Virus record (IMG/VR): IMGVR_UViG_3300010885_072825
Span: 1 to 64,000 of that record
Origin: a virus
Length of the DNA: 64,000 bases
Direction: 5' to 3' (one strand)
Below the pieces are notes generated by a model. That model was not told where the DNA came from. It was given only the letters and a program-made list of their open reading frames with translations, and made no database searches. A program made the position numbers and the translations under genes. Shown in pieces: positions 24,065-32,934 of this stretch (position 1 is its first letter; every line of letters starts with the position of its first letter).

Positions 24065-24373
24065 TTAGAATCTTTCGTAGCAAGTACGAACATATTCTGT
24101 TTCATAATGTGACCTGACCAATTCCCAACTTGTACATGCATAAGTTTTGTAGGGATCATACCCAAATCCAGGAACGTATCGAGTCACATATCGAGGACCA
24201 TGCCAAACAAACCATGTTCGGTCATCTCGGTAATGCTCTGGTCGGTGCCTATCAGTCCAGTATCGGTCACGCTCTTCATGACGATCCCAATCACGGCGTT
24301 CTTCAGCAGTAACTGCTGACGCAATTGACATAAAGGACAGGGCCATTAGAACCAATAGAACAATTTTTTTCAT
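24065..24373 (-). CDS. secreted protein with signal peptide
   Basis: 102 residues from the ATG with GGAGAC upstream. Signal peptide MKKIVLLVLMALSFMSIASA with an AxA-type cleavage site, then a mature part rich in Arg, Asp, Trp, Tyr and His (RDWDRHEERDRYWTDRHRPE) with two cysteines near the C-terminus. Likely periplasmic. Function unknown. Late octamer 32 bp upstream. Confidence 0.7.
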   Translation of the reverse strand: MKKIVLLVLMALSFMSIASAVTAEERRDWDRHEERDRYWTDRHRPEHYRDDRTWFVWHGPRYVTRYVPGFGYDPYKTYACTSWELVRSHYETEYVRTCYERF

Positions 24374-24404
24374 TTGAAGTCTCCTTCTACTCAAACTATA
24401 TAGT

Positions 24405-24412
24405 TATTTATG
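24405..24412 (-). promoter_or_regulatory. T4-late-like promoter CATAAATA
   Basis: Minus-strand CATAAATA about 32 bp before the secreted-protein ATG. Confidence 0.55.
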
Positions 24413-24418
24413 GAAAGG

Positions 24419-24766
24419 TCAAACAATTAATTTTGAAACACTGGAATTCTTTGCAGGAACTTCTAACCCTGTAGTGTTTGTAATATAACCGTTTTTTGCT
24501 TGTTCACTGCTCAGTTGAATTGTCAAACAATGTGACTTTGAAAAAGACAAGGTAGAATCTTGATCAATACCCAACATATAATAGGGACTCATTGTAATTC
24601 CAGATTGACCAGTGTGATCATTCACATAAACACTCAAAATCAGTGGTTTGGCAATTGTAATTGTGGTATCATCCTGCTCAACAAATTTACCGATTAATTC
24701 ATCATTGTTGACAAGTTTAATAGAGATGATGTCGTTTGCTGCAATCTTTGTTTTTTTAATTAGCAT
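24419..24766 (-). CDS. Sm-like (LSm-fold) protein
   Basis: 115 residues. The segment IISIKLVNNDELIGKFVEQD, followed by TTITIAKPLIL, has the Sm1 pattern (strand, G-x-hydrophobic turn, D, then strand). The rest, with HTGQSGITMSPYYMLG, is unlike Hfq. Sm-fold proteins often form rings binding RNA; that role here is inference. Ribosome site AAAGGAAACCC before ATG. Confidence 0.5.
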   Translation of the reverse strand: MLIKKTKIAANDIISIKLVNNDELIGKFVEQDDTTITIAKPLILSVYVNDHTGQSGITMSPYYMLGIDQDSTLSFSKSHCLTIQLSSEQAKNGYITNTTGLEVPAKNSSVSKLIV

Positions 24767-24819
24767 GGGTTTCCTTTTTGATATTCTTTAATTATTTTCA
24801 AAAAAGCCGTCAAATGCAA

Positions 24820-25083
24820 TTATTGATTTTGAAAGAATGCAGACAACTCATCATAACCGCCAATATAGCTGGAATTTAACCAGATCTGCGGAACTGATTT
24901 GGCATTTGGCAATTTTTCCAAAAGTTCTTCACGTGTAGTATATTGTTGATTTGGTTTTAGCGTTTTTTCGTTGAATCCTGGACTGATGATCAGTTCCTGA
25001 TAGGCAATGTTTTTTGAATCCAACAATTGTTTTGCTTGTACACAATAGGGGCAATTGTCTTTGGAATAGATAATAGCGTTCAT
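24820..25083 (-). CDS. glutaredoxin
   Basis: 87 residues: N-terminal AIIYSKDNCPYCVQAKQLL with the CPYC redox site, SVPQIWLNSSYIGGYDEL with the cis-Pro and GG-Y-D glutathione-binding motif. It can donate electrons to the ribonucleotide reductase encoded directly downstream (NrdB, NrdA), as T4 NrdC does. Ribosome site GGAG before ATG. Confidence 0.93.
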   Translation of the reverse strand: MNAIIYSKDNCPYCVQAKQLLDSKNIAYQELIISPGFNEKTLKPNQQYTTREELLEKLPNAKSVPQIWLNSSYIGGYDELSAFFQNQ

Positions 25084-25104
25084 GTTTCTCCTTAGGTTGC
25101 TATT

Positions 25105-26199
25105 TTATAAATTTGGTAGAGCTGCATAATCAATTGAATCACTCATCATACCAATAAGATAAGAAGTGTTTTCCATTTCTTGCAAGGCTGGTTGACGAGA
25201 ATTCAAGTTAACATATTTGTTGAACCAGGGGATGGGATTATTTTTTGGAGCTGGTTCATTGTATTTGATTCCAATATCCTTGAGTCTGGTTGCTGCGGTC
25301 CAATCAACAAAATCTCGCAATATTTCTGTGTTTAAGCCGATCACAACACCCTTTTTAAACAAATATGCTGCCCATTGTTTTTCTTCTTCAATCACATCAG
25401 AATATAGTTGATAGACTTCTGATTTAGCCTCTTGCGCAATTGCGATGAAGTCAGGATCTTCTTTGACTACATTGTTGATTATCCAAGCAGTCCATTCAGT
25501 ATGCAGCAATTCATCCTGAAGAATCAAACTAATTATATTACCGTTTCCGGTATAAATTTGATTTTCTACCATAGCCAATGATGTTGCAAAACTAACCATA
25601 AAACGCAGAGCTTCCAAAGCATAACTGGCATGTAGTGCCATCCAAATTGCTCTTTTGTGATCTATTCGATCCACCGGCATGCCAAGTTCAACTTGACAAT
25701 TCAATTTATGCAATGCGTCATAATAAATACCAACGTTGGCCGCCATGCCAATTATTTCACTGGTGTCATGTATCTTATTAAATTCATCTTTGGGCACATT
25801 GTAGATATTTCGGATTATGTGGCTATAGCTTTTAGAATGAATATTGGTTTCAAACATTGACCAAATTAAAACCAGTGATTCTAATTCAGGGAGTGATACA
25901 ACTGGTGTAAAAATTTGAACAGGAGCACGGCCTTGTATACTGTCTAGTGCCGTTTGTCTTAATAGATTACTTGTGAAAATATGTTTGATTGGTTCACTGG
26001 CATCCTTGTGATCAATCTTGTCTCTGGTAAGACTGATTTCTTCGGGTACCCAAAAATAACCTTTTTGAATTTCTTCAAATTTTGCAATCTTTGGATATCG
26101 GTATTCTTCAAAACGCTGGACCGTAACTGTTCCATCAAGAAACATTTTGCGAGACAGGTAATTGGGATTATAACTCAAGTCATAACTTTTAGTAGTCAT
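25105..26199 (-). CDS. nrdB: ribonucleotide reductase class I, small subunit
   Basis: 364 residues with the ferritin-like di-iron pattern: WSMFETNIHSKSYSHII (E and H ligands), ALEALRFMVSFATS, and DELLHTEW with E/H ligands. It makes and holds the radical for NrdA. The nrdB gene lies directly downstream of nrdA and upstream of grx, making a redox-nucleotide operon. Confidence 0.93.
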   Translation of the reverse strand: MTTKSYDLSYNPNYLSRKMFLDGTVTVQRFEEYRYPKIAKFEEIQKGYFWVPEEISLTRDKIDHKDASEPIKHIFTSNLLRQTALDSIQGRAPVQIFTPVVSLPELESLVLIWSMFETNIHSKSYSHIIRNIYNVPKDEFNKIHDTSEIIGMAANVGIYYDALHKLNCQVELGMPVDRIDHKRAIWMALHASYALEALRFMVSFATSLAMVENQIYTGNGNIISLILQDELLHTEWTAWIINNVVKEDPDFIAIAQEAKSEVYQLYSDVIEEEKQWAAYLFKKGVVIGLNTEILRDFVDWTAATRLKDIGIKYNEPAPKNNPIPWFNKYVNLNSRQPALQEMENTSYLIGMMSDSIDYAALPNL

Positions 26200-26214
26200 A
26201 GTCGTCCTTTTGAA

Positions 26215-28554
26215 TTAGAGTTTACAAGCAAGACAATCTGAATCATCGTCTTCATAATCGGCAACTGGCAATGGGTGTGTAGTTTCAATTTGATCACTTT
26301 TGATACCAATTTTATTGGTGATATTATAGTAGAGTGTTTTTATTCCCCAATAGTGGGCCATCATTAGGTTCTTAGCAATTAACGTCGCTGGAATTTTACC
26401 ATTTTCAAAATATTTAGGTGAATAAAATGTGTTAGTGCTTATGCTTTGATCCACATAAGCAGCTAGTACCGCAGCAGTTTTTAGATATTCAATGCAATCA
26501 GGTTGATCCCACATTAGTTGATATCGGTTTTTCAATTTTTTATATTCTGGAACCACTTGAACAAATGCACCAGCTTTGCTTTCTTTGGTTGATATGAGTG
26601 CCATGGGAAGTTCAATTCCATTTGTACTGTTAATCGTAACACTAGAACTTTCTACTGGAGCGATTGCCATCAAAAGTGCATTCCTGACTCCATGAATCTT
26701 CATCCGTTCTCTAAGAGGTTCCCAATCAAGTATCGGGGTAAAGTCTGTTAGATCATCAACACCTCGGCTTCTTTTTTCCCAGGGAAATATTCCTTGTCCA
26801 TATGAAGTTCTATATCCAAGTTTACAAGGGCCTCGCTGTTCAGCTAGATCTATAGTAGCTTCAGTCAAATAATATGCTTGGTGTTCCATCCAACGTTTGA
26901 CTTCTGCCAGTGAAATATCACTTCCATATTTCAAATTGCGTTTGGCATGCCAGTATGCAAGATTTGTCACTCCAACACCAAGAGGTTCAAATTCTTCATT
27001 TGCTAATTTACTTTGGATACTTAAAAAGTCTTGATATCCCAGTATATTGCTCAAACTCCTGACTAGAATGCGACAGGCTTTTCGCATATCTTGGGGGTTT
27101 TTAAATTCTCCCCAATTCAAAGATCCGAGTGTGCATAAGGCTATTCTTCCATTTTCATCATCAATTCTATTAAAAGGTCTTCCTGCGATTAAGACCTCTT
27201 GACAAAGGTTGGATTGATATACTGTGTCTATCTTGCTATCAAACGTGCCCTGATTCATCACATTGTCAACATTCATAATATAAATTCGACCAGTATCTGT
27301 TCGTTCTTTTAACAGTCCATTCTTAATTACTTCTTCAGCACTCAAAACTTTTTTATCAATTGCTGGATTGTTTTCATATTCCACATAAAGCTTTTCAAAC
27401 AATGCCGTATCTTGATAAAATGCTTGATATAAGTCTGGAACATCATGTGGGTCGAACAATGTAATGTTACCACCTTCTTTGAATCGCCTCCAAAAGAAGG
27501 CATTCATAACTACACAATAATCAAATTGTCGGATACGTGTTTCTTCAGTGCCCTGATTGTTTTTTAGAACAATTAGATCTTCAAATTGTTTGTGCCAGAT
27601 TTGGAAATGTACAGTACAACTTGCATTTCTGATACCACCCTGAGAAACTGATCTCAAATCACCATACCATTTCTTTAGAAAGGGGATTAGGCCAGTGTGC
27701 TTGATTTCACCATTTCTAATTTGTGCTCCCAGTGATCTAATTCTACTGATGTCAAGGCCTATACCAGCTCGTTTGGCAGCATATTTGGCCATCATCTCAC
27801 CGGTCGCAAAAATACTGTCTACTGAATCATCACTGGCAATTAAAACACAGGATGAAAATTGTTTAGTAGTGGTCCCCAATCCAGCCAACACTGGGGTTGC
27901 CAACGTAAACTGCCCACTACTAGCACAATCATAATAATCCTTAACGTATTTTAGTCTCTTGCTGGGTTCTTCCATATGAAAAGCCGTTGCTGCTGCGACT
28001 GCATATCGGACTTGTGGGGTTTCATAAATTTTTCCAGTTGAACGATTTTGAACCAAATACTTTTCAGCTAGCTGAGCTATTGCAGCATATGAATAGGATT
28101 CATCTTTGTCATGATCAATGAATAGTTCAATGGTATCCCATTCCTGTTCAGTATACCATTCCAGCAATTCAGGGGTATACATTCCTGCTTCAATGTTCTT
28201 TTTTACAATATCATATAGACGAGGCGGTTGATACTGTCCATAGACTTCTTTTCGCAGCATAGATACTTTTTGTCGACCAGCCACATATTGATAATTCACG
28301 TTGTTTATTTCTGGATTTTCTGATTCATCTATCAAATCCACCATGGCTTTGAGAAGCAACCGGTCAATTGTCTGTGTGCTTATCCCGTCTTCTAATTGAA
28401 TTTGAGCTTTGATTTCAATCATACTGGGACTTACCCCATCAATGCCTTGACATCCAAATGCAACTTGTCTTTGAATTTTGCTAATATCTAATAATACTCT
28501 TTCGCCGTTTCTTTTAGTAACATAAATTTCTCTATTAGTATTAGCTGATTTCAT
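26215..28554 (-). CDS. nrdA: ribonucleotide reductase class I, large subunit
   Basis: 779 residues from ATG with AGGAAAA upstream; an ATG 63 bases further up lacks a site. ATP-cone at the N-terminus (VTKRNGERVLLDISKIQRQV), active-site cysteines in QFSSCVLIAS and YQSNLCQEVLI, and C-terminal redox tail CLACKL (CxxC). Reduces ribonucleoside diphosphates to deoxy forms. Unlike many phage nrdA genes it has no intein or intron here. Confidence 0.95.
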   Translation of the reverse strand: MKSANTNREIYVTKRNGERVLLDISKIQRQVAFGCQGIDGVSPSMIEIKAQIQLEDGISTQTIDRLLLKAMVDLIDESENPEINNVNYQYVAGRQKVSMLRKEVYGQYQPPRLYDIVKKNIEAGMYTPELLEWYTEQEWDTIELFIDHDKDESYSYAAIAQLAEKYLVQNRSTGKIYETPQVRYAVAAATAFHMEEPSKRLKYVKDYYDCASSGQFTLATPVLAGLGTTTKQFSSCVLIASDDSVDSIFATGEMMAKYAAKRAGIGLDISRIRSLGAQIRNGEIKHTGLIPFLKKWYGDLRSVSQGGIRNASCTVHFQIWHKQFEDLIVLKNNQGTEETRIRQFDYCVVMNAFFWRRFKEGGNITLFDPHDVPDLYQAFYQDTALFEKLYVEYENNPAIDKKVLSAEEVIKNGLLKERTDTGRIYIMNVDNVMNQGTFDSKIDTVYQSNLCQEVLIAGRPFNRIDDENGRIALCTLGSLNWGEFKNPQDMRKACRILVRSLSNILGYQDFLSIQSKLANEEFEPLGVGVTNLAYWHAKRNLKYGSDISLAEVKRWMEHQAYYLTEATIDLAEQRGPCKLGYRTSYGQGIFPWEKRSRGVDDLTDFTPILDWEPLRERMKIHGVRNALLMAIAPVESSSVTINSTNGIELPMALISTKESKAGAFVQVVPEYKKLKNRYQLMWDQPDCIEYLKTAAVLAAYVDQSISTNTFYSPKYFENGKIPATLIAKNLMMAHYWGIKTLYYNITNKIGIKSDQIETTHPLPVADYEDDDSDCLACKL

Positions 28555-28636
28555 TTTTCCTGTTCTCTCATGTTCAATAGGTAGAATATTTAATGGAGAA
28601 AAAAAATGATTCTCCAATAAGTTTATAATTATTTTG

Positions 28637-29095
28637 TCAAGCTATACGGTGCTGTCTATCAAAAAATACATAAGATTGATGTAATCTAAAATTGGCTGTT
28701 TCATTTGAAAATTCCAATATTTCCTGATATGGCAAGCAGGCCACATAACAATTATCTATTATAACTGCCAGTGATTGGAATGCGCTAGATTGATCTGATA
28801 TTAATGACAAATATATGCGGTTGGCCCACACAGTATCAGTAGCATACATCAAAGTATAGAAAATGGCTAATGCAACACTACTCTCATCATACTTGTTGGC
28901 AGCAATCATTTGCCAAGGGTCTGGCCAAGTTTCAGGCGCGTCCCAATCCAATTGTCTGGAACTCATGATAGGAACAGAACGCCAAAATTCAAACGTCTGT
29001 TCTAATTGTTCTTTTTCTGGCAACTGTGTTAGAGTTTTTCTAAATTGGCGCCATTCAGTCTGAATTGTGGCGGGGTCTAATAAAAATCTATTCAT
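28637..29095 (-). CDS. conserved phage protein of unknown function
   Basis: 152 residues. Features: RSVPIMSSRQLDWDAPETWPDPWQMI, then IFYTLMYAT, a pattern seen in an uncharacterised family of T4-like phages (a 'TWPDPWE' signature). It is adjacent to and nearly overlaps the tail fibre gene (stop of fibre at 29097). No function can be assigned. Confidence 0.65.
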   Translation of the reverse strand: MNRFLLDPATIQTEWRQFRKTLTQLPEKEQLEQTFEFWRSVPIMSSRQLDWDAPETWPDPWQMIAANKYDESSVALAIFYTLMYATDTVWANRIYLSLISDQSSAFQSLAVIIDNCYVACLPYQEILEFSNETANFRLHQSYVFFDRQHRIA

Positions 29096-29096
29096 A

Positions 29097-30605
29097 TCAA
29101 CTTACTCTTATCATTACTGCTGAACCAGATCGATAAAATTCACCAATTTGGACATTTCCTGCCGCGGCGGCTGTATCATCTGAAAAAGAACTGGTCTGTG
29201 CTAAACTATTGCTTATTATTTTGCCAAGTTGGTTTAAACTAATTACTACATTTGATCCAACTGTAAAATCCAAGCTGGCAGTTGAATTATTATATTTCAT
29301 AGTCACATTGCCAAGATTAGTGGCTCCAAATGTGTTTCCTTGTGCATCACCCGAATTAACAGCATTGAAATAAATTCTTTGATTTGCTGATAATACGATG
29401 GCAGCTTGATTTATATCCAGTGTGGCACCAGTTGCATCCCACAACTTGGACCAATTACCAACTGGATTATAAGCCACGTCAGAAGGCACCAATCCAGTAC
29501 TAGCGGGACGATCATGCACCCAATGTTTTGATAAGCTAGCTATCGCAACATTTCTGTTATAATTAGTTTGATTGCCTACCACAGAAATATCAAAATTTTG
29601 ATCTACAAAATTAATTGTTGATCCAGCTAGCTGAATATTTGAAATTGCAGCAACTAAATTGGCCTGCATAATTTGTGTTTTGGGTAATGCATCAACATAT
29701 GTTGCATTAGTATTTGTGCTGGTCTGTGTTCCAGTGACGTTCCAAACAGACAAATCACCCTGTCCAGAATGCCATGTCCTAATGAAATTTGCTGCTGCAA
29801 AAGTTCTGCCATTTATTGTTGTGTTAGCGGCCACATTGATACCGCCTGCATAATCATAAACTTGTCCAGTCATTGCTGCTGTATCAAGAGTCCTATTATA
29901 TGTAGCAGTCTGTCCGACTAAATTTCCAACCCTGACATATTGAGTGGATATAGCTCGGTCCCAACCTTGATCGAAATATTGATTGGTATTTTGTGTAGTG
30001 TCGGTTACTTCAGACGTGATAATCGATCTGTTTCTAGCTTGTCCAAATCCGCCTAGAACTACTTGTCCAGGACCCCAGAAAGCAGTTTGTACTACCGCAT
30101 TAGCAGACAGTGCCGTAACATAACGTCCCTGTGGCACAAAAACAGTTTCAGCAGCTTGTTCAGCATATTGCACAGCAATGGTGTTGTCTGTTGTGCCATC
30201 ACCTAAGGCGGACCAATCTTTTAAACTGGGTATATCATGCAATTTATCTTGTTGTGTTCTTAGTTGTCCACCAGTTTCTGGTGCTAAATAATTTGTGATC
30301 ACGCCCGTGGTTGTGCCAGTCACCACTAAATTAGAGATAACAACATTGGAATTGCCAATTGATGTGATATTGATGTTTTGATCGGGAAGGGTGCCAACAA
30401 TAGATTGGTTGGTTATGTTTAGCGCACCAGTTGTATCACTATATTGAGTGAGTAATTCGGTGTTTCCTCCGAATCCCGGTCCATTACCAATAAACAGTTG
30501 ACGAGTATCCAAGCAAAAACCCAGCTCGCCTTCATGTAAATTATTGGGAAGATCTGTTCTGAGTCCGCGACGAACTTGAACACGTGAAATAGAAACAATA
30601 GCCAT
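29097..30605 (-). CDS. tail fibre/spike-like protein (Mtd-type N-terminus)
   Basis: 502 residues. The N-terminus ISRVQVRRGLRTDLP...HEGELGFCLDTRQLFIGNG matches the attachment domain found at the start of phage tropism determinants and fibres. Around residue 120-160, DWSALGDGTTDNTIAVQYA and VFVPQGRYV are typical of a pectate-lyase-like beta-helix. The remainder is Asn/Thr-rich with a C-terminal DDTAAAAGNVQIGEFYRSG also seen in fibre tips. Likely binds the host receptor. Late octamer 22 bp upstream. Confidence 0.8.
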   Translation of the reverse strand: MAIVSISRVQVRRGLRTDLPNNLHEGELGFCLDTRQLFIGNGPGFGGNTELLTQYSDTTGALNITNQSIVGTLPDQNINITSIGNSNVVISNLVVTGTTTGVITNYLAPETGGQLRTQQDKLHDIPSLKDWSALGDGTTDNTIAVQYAEQAAETVFVPQGRYVTALSANAVVQTAFWGPGQVVLGGFGQARNRSIITSEVTDTTQNTNQYFDQGWDRAISTQYVRVGNLVGQTATYNRTLDTAAMTGQVYDYAGGINVAANTTINGRTFAAANFIRTWHSGQGDLSVWNVTGTQTSTNTNATYVDALPKTQIMQANLVAAISNIQLAGSTINFVDQNFDISVVGNQTNYNRNVAIASLSKHWVHDRPASTGLVPSDVAYNPVGNWSKLWDATGATLDINQAAIVLSANQRIYFNAVNSGDAQGNTFGATNLGNVTMKYNNSTASLDFTVGSNVVISLNQLGKIISNSLAQTSSFSDDTAAAAGNVQIGEFYRSGSAVMIRVS

Positions 30606-30625
30606 TCAATATCCTTTGTATCGGA

Positions 30626-30633
30626 TATTTATG
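30626..30633 (-). promoter_or_regulatory. T4-late-like promoter CATAAATA
   Basis: Minus-strand CATAAATA about 21 bp before the tail fibre ATG; AAAGGA ribosome site lies between. Confidence 0.65.
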
Positions 30634-30634
30634 C

Positions 30635-30880
30635 TTATTTTGTCTTGTTGATCAAATGTTGGCAGCTGATGATGAAAAGAATTTGATCTTCTTTGTTTTT
30701 AAAATTAACTTGGTCCCATGCTTTGGAAATAAAGCAGAGTCCACGAACTCCAAACGTTTGATAAGTTGATATATTGTTTCTGGAAAGCCAGCCATGCAGC
30801 AACTGTCTTTCACCACTAGCAACAGTTAATCGACCTTTTAATTTCACTGCATGTGGATATGCCTCCAATGGAGTTTTCAT
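30635..30880 (-). CDS. small hypothetical protein (81 aa)
   Basis: Starts MKTPLEAYPHAVKLKG, basic and mixed composition. It overlaps the AAA ATPase stop by 4 bp (ATGA-type coupling), so it is co-translated with it. Not recognised. Confidence 0.6.
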   Translation of the reverse strand: MKTPLEAYPHAVKLKGRLTVASGERQLLHGWLSRNNISTYQTFGVRGLCFISKAWDQVNFKNKEDQILFIISCQHLINKTK

Positions 30881-31878
30881 TGCTGACGCTTCTTTTCTAC
30901 TCGGACCTGGAATGCTTCACTCAATCGACGCCAACCATTAGGACTTGTCTTAACAAACTGTGCGAGTTGAAGAACAGTTCTCAAACTGAAACTGCGAAAA
31001 TCTGCATTACGTTCATGTACATAATCCAGCAAGTCTTGAATCTGTCGATCCGTCAGATCAAAACTATCGAGTAATCCATGTTTTTCCACCATGCTCTTAA
31101 TCCGGCACCAAATTTCTCGTCGAGTATGCAGCGTTAATGACAAGTAGAGACTCCTATCCATCAGCGCTGAAAGATGCTTGGCAATTCCCGCTCGATCTTT
31201 GTCAATGATCTTTTGAAAATCACAGTTGGTAATGAAAATAATCTGACCTTCAAATTCAAAACTCTTGGGAAGTCCCAGGTCAATCACTGAATCCGAATGA
31301 TAGCTGATAATGCGAGGATTGTTCCCACTTTCTAGAGCTGCCTTCAACAAATTAACTGAATTTGAATCATAGAGAATTTGATCACTGTCATCCAGGATGA
31401 GCACTGAATTCAATTCCTTATTTTCAAAAAGTGTTTGATAGAGTTGGTATGCAGAAACAATACTACCCGTTACCTTGGTGTATTCCAGGCCATTTTGATG
31501 TTTTTCTTTTTCCAAAATCTTTGTAATACCAGCGCTTTTGCCTATACCAGGGGCGCCGCTGACAATAAGTGATCGGACATCACCCTGGGCCACACTGTGA
31601 GTAATTTCTTCTAAGATTGCGAATCGATCTTCAATTCTGGCAATGATAGCTTCATCCGTTTCAAGTTCTTCCGGAGTAGCATTTGATTCAGTTGCATGAT
31701 ATTCAATTGATTGTTCATTGGGAATTGAAACTCGAATCACTCCCATGCCAGGAATTTCAAAATTGCCATACCATCCTTTGGCACCCAATTTAATTGGACG
31801 TAGCAGCCGACATTTAACATCTTCAATTGATTGATTTCGATATCGTCCCGATAGAATGGTAACTTCCTGCATTGACAT
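30877..31878 (-). CDS. AAA-type ATPase
   Basis: 333 residues. Walker A SGAPGIGKS (about 107-115), Walker B SVLILDDSD (about 157), a sensor-like FITNCDF and an arginine-rich C-terminal helical domain. The N-terminal 90 residues form a separate small domain. Resembles single-domain AAA proteins found in T4-like phages that are not the clamp loader. Role unknown; remodelling of a nucleoprotein complex is a plausible inference. Its sigma70-like promoter is back to back with a plus-strand promoter. Confidence 0.8.
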   Translation of the reverse strand: MSMQEVTILSGRYRNQSIEDVKCRLLRPIKLGAKGWYGNFEIPGMGVIRVSIPNEQSIEYHATESNATPEELETDEAIIARIEDRFAILEEITHSVAQGDVRSLIVSGAPGIGKSAGITKILEKEKHQNGLEYTKVTGSIVSAYQLYQTLFENKELNSVLILDDSDQILYDSNSVNLLKAALESGNNPRIISYHSDSVIDLGLPKSFEFEGQIIFITNCDFQKIIDKDRAGIAKHLSALMDRSLYLSLTLHTRREIWCRIKSMVEKHGLLDSFDLTDRQIQDLLDYVHERNADFRSFSLRTVLQLAQFVKTSPNGWRRLSEAFQVRVEKKRQQ

Positions 31879-31894
31879 GTTCTCCTATTGCTTG

Positions 31895-31923
31895 ATTCTA
31901 ATCGGTGAAAATTGACTTGTCAA
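31895..31923 (-). promoter_or_regulatory. sigma70-like promoter of the AAA gene
   Basis: Minus strand TTGACA, 17 bp, TAGAAT; ribosome site AGGAGAAC and ATG follow 17 bp later. Confidence 0.75.
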
Positions 31924-31939
31924 TCACCGAAATTATAAC
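31912..31939 (+). promoter_or_regulatory. sigma70-like promoter, divergent
   Basis: Plus strand TTGACT, 16 bp, TATAAC. Its -35 box shares an inverted ATTGAC/GTCAAT with the minus-strand promoter, so the two overlap and face apart. Confidence 0.65.
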
Positions 31940-31972
31940 ATTTTTGTAAATAAGTTAATGAAGGAGGTTCCT

Positions 31973-32149
31973 ATGATTATATCAAACCAAACCCCAATCA
32001 CAGAAATTGATATTCTCAAGATGAATGTCAATACTCTGGAACAGCAGCTTCGGTCTGCTTACATGAGAATCAACGAACTTCGTGTTGAAGTTGAATCATA
32101 TAAGCGGACCAAAAAGAAGTCTGTTCAAAAATTACCATCTGCTAGTTGA
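31973..32149 (+). CDS. small coiled-coil protein (58 aa)
   Basis: Start ATG preceded by an excellent AAGGAGGT site. Sequence has a heptad stretch (DILKMNVNTLEQQLRSAYMR) and a basic KRTKKKSVQK tail. Probably a dimeric DNA- or protein-binding peptide expressed early. The 3' end overlaps the converging phosphatase gene by 25 bp. Not recognised. Confidence 0.7.
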   Translation: MIISNQTPITEIDILKMNVNTLEQQLRSAYMRINELRVEVESYKRTKKKSVQKLPSAS

Positions 32150-32598
32150 AGACAACGGAGTCCAGCAGATCTCCAAAATGAAACTACTTGGTTTCTGTCG
32201 TCAAAAGCCATAGTAGGATCAAATCCATCTGCTCGCATTTTTTCCAAAATTTCTGCTTTAATAACATGGTCTGGTCGATAATCTCGAGCCGGCCGCATAT
32301 ACAGTCGCTCATAGACGAATCCATTATCTGCTAGCCAATCTTCAGTTACTTGTCGTTGTTCTTCTCCGCGACCAGACGCAAACAGCATGGTAACGCCCAT
32401 CTGTCGAATTACGTTATAAAGCCAAAGCACGTCTGGATAGACTGTGTCTAGATGCATAGTATTGTTGAATGCACCCCAATTCTTGTTACCATCTCGAACA
32501 TAATGGCGGCGGTGACTGATGTTTGCTACTGTACCATCAATATCGAAGATGACGGCGGTTGGAATTCCCAGAACTGGCGTTTCAATATTTTCAGTCAT
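32125..32598 (-). CDS. HAD phosphatase, polynucleotide kinase 3'-phosphatase-like
   Basis: 157 residues. FDIDGTVANISHRRHY is the DxDGT nucleophile motif; FASGRGEEQRQVTEDWL is motif II; FDDRNQVVSFWRSAGLRCLQL matches the DDRxQVV...W...G motif in the C-terminal phosphatase domain of T4 Pnk. The 5' kinase domain is absent, so this is a stand-alone 3'-phosphatase-like enzyme, likely acting in RNA or DNA end repair. Confidence 0.82.
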   Translation of the reverse strand: MTENIETPVLGIPTAVIFDIDGTVANISHRRHYVRDGNKNWGAFNNTMHLDTVYPDVLWLYNVIRQMGVTMLFASGRGEEQRQVTEDWLADNGFVYERLYMRPARDYRPDHVIKAEILEKMRADGFDPTMAFDDRNQVVSFWRSAGLRCLQLADGNF

Positions 32599-32651
32599 TT
32601 TTCTTTTCCTACGATAAATTTCTTATACAAGTATCAAGTTGATAAGTCAAC

Positions 32652-32676
32652 AAAAAAGGGCCTTTCGGCCCTCTTT
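32652..32676 (-). terminator. intrinsic terminator
   Basis: Stem GGGCC/GGCCC with loop TTTC; on the minus strand followed by six T. It closes the transcript of the 30-residue membrane gene. Confidence 0.75.
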
Positions 32677-32695
32677 GAAGACCTGTATTGGTTGA

Positions 32696-32788
32696 TCAAA
32701 TTCGAACAAATGCTACTAGCATGGATGCCATCAGGATCCAAAACATCGTCCAACCTGCTTTGTTGATCATTTCATATTGATGTTTCAT
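32696..32788 (-). CDS. tiny membrane protein (30 aa)
   Basis: MKHQYEMINKAGWTMFWILM, then ASMLVAFVRI: one membrane span. Strong AAGGAG ribosome site 7 bases before ATG, a TATAAATA late promoter about 55 bp upstream and an intrinsic terminator behind it, so it is a self-contained transcription unit. Its small size is like that of phage membrane peptides that act on lysis or exclusion; function unknown. Confidence 0.65.
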   Translation of the reverse strand: MKHQYEMINKAGWTMFWILMASMLVAFVRI

Positions 32789-32843
32789 CGCTATCTCCTT
32801 TCCAAAAAAATATGCAACAAATCGCTTTGCTGCACTACAAACT

Positions 32844-32851
32844 TATTTATA
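32844..32851 (-). promoter_or_regulatory. T4-late-like promoter TATAAATA
   Basis: Exact TATAAATA on the minus strand, 56 bp before the ATG of the tiny membrane gene. Confidence 0.65.
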
Positions 32852-32934
32852 TAGAAATGCTTCTGAAAAAGCTACCACATAATCAATTTTTACAAAAAAT
32901 TCATTTTTCTTGCATTGATTAGTTAACGGAAGTA

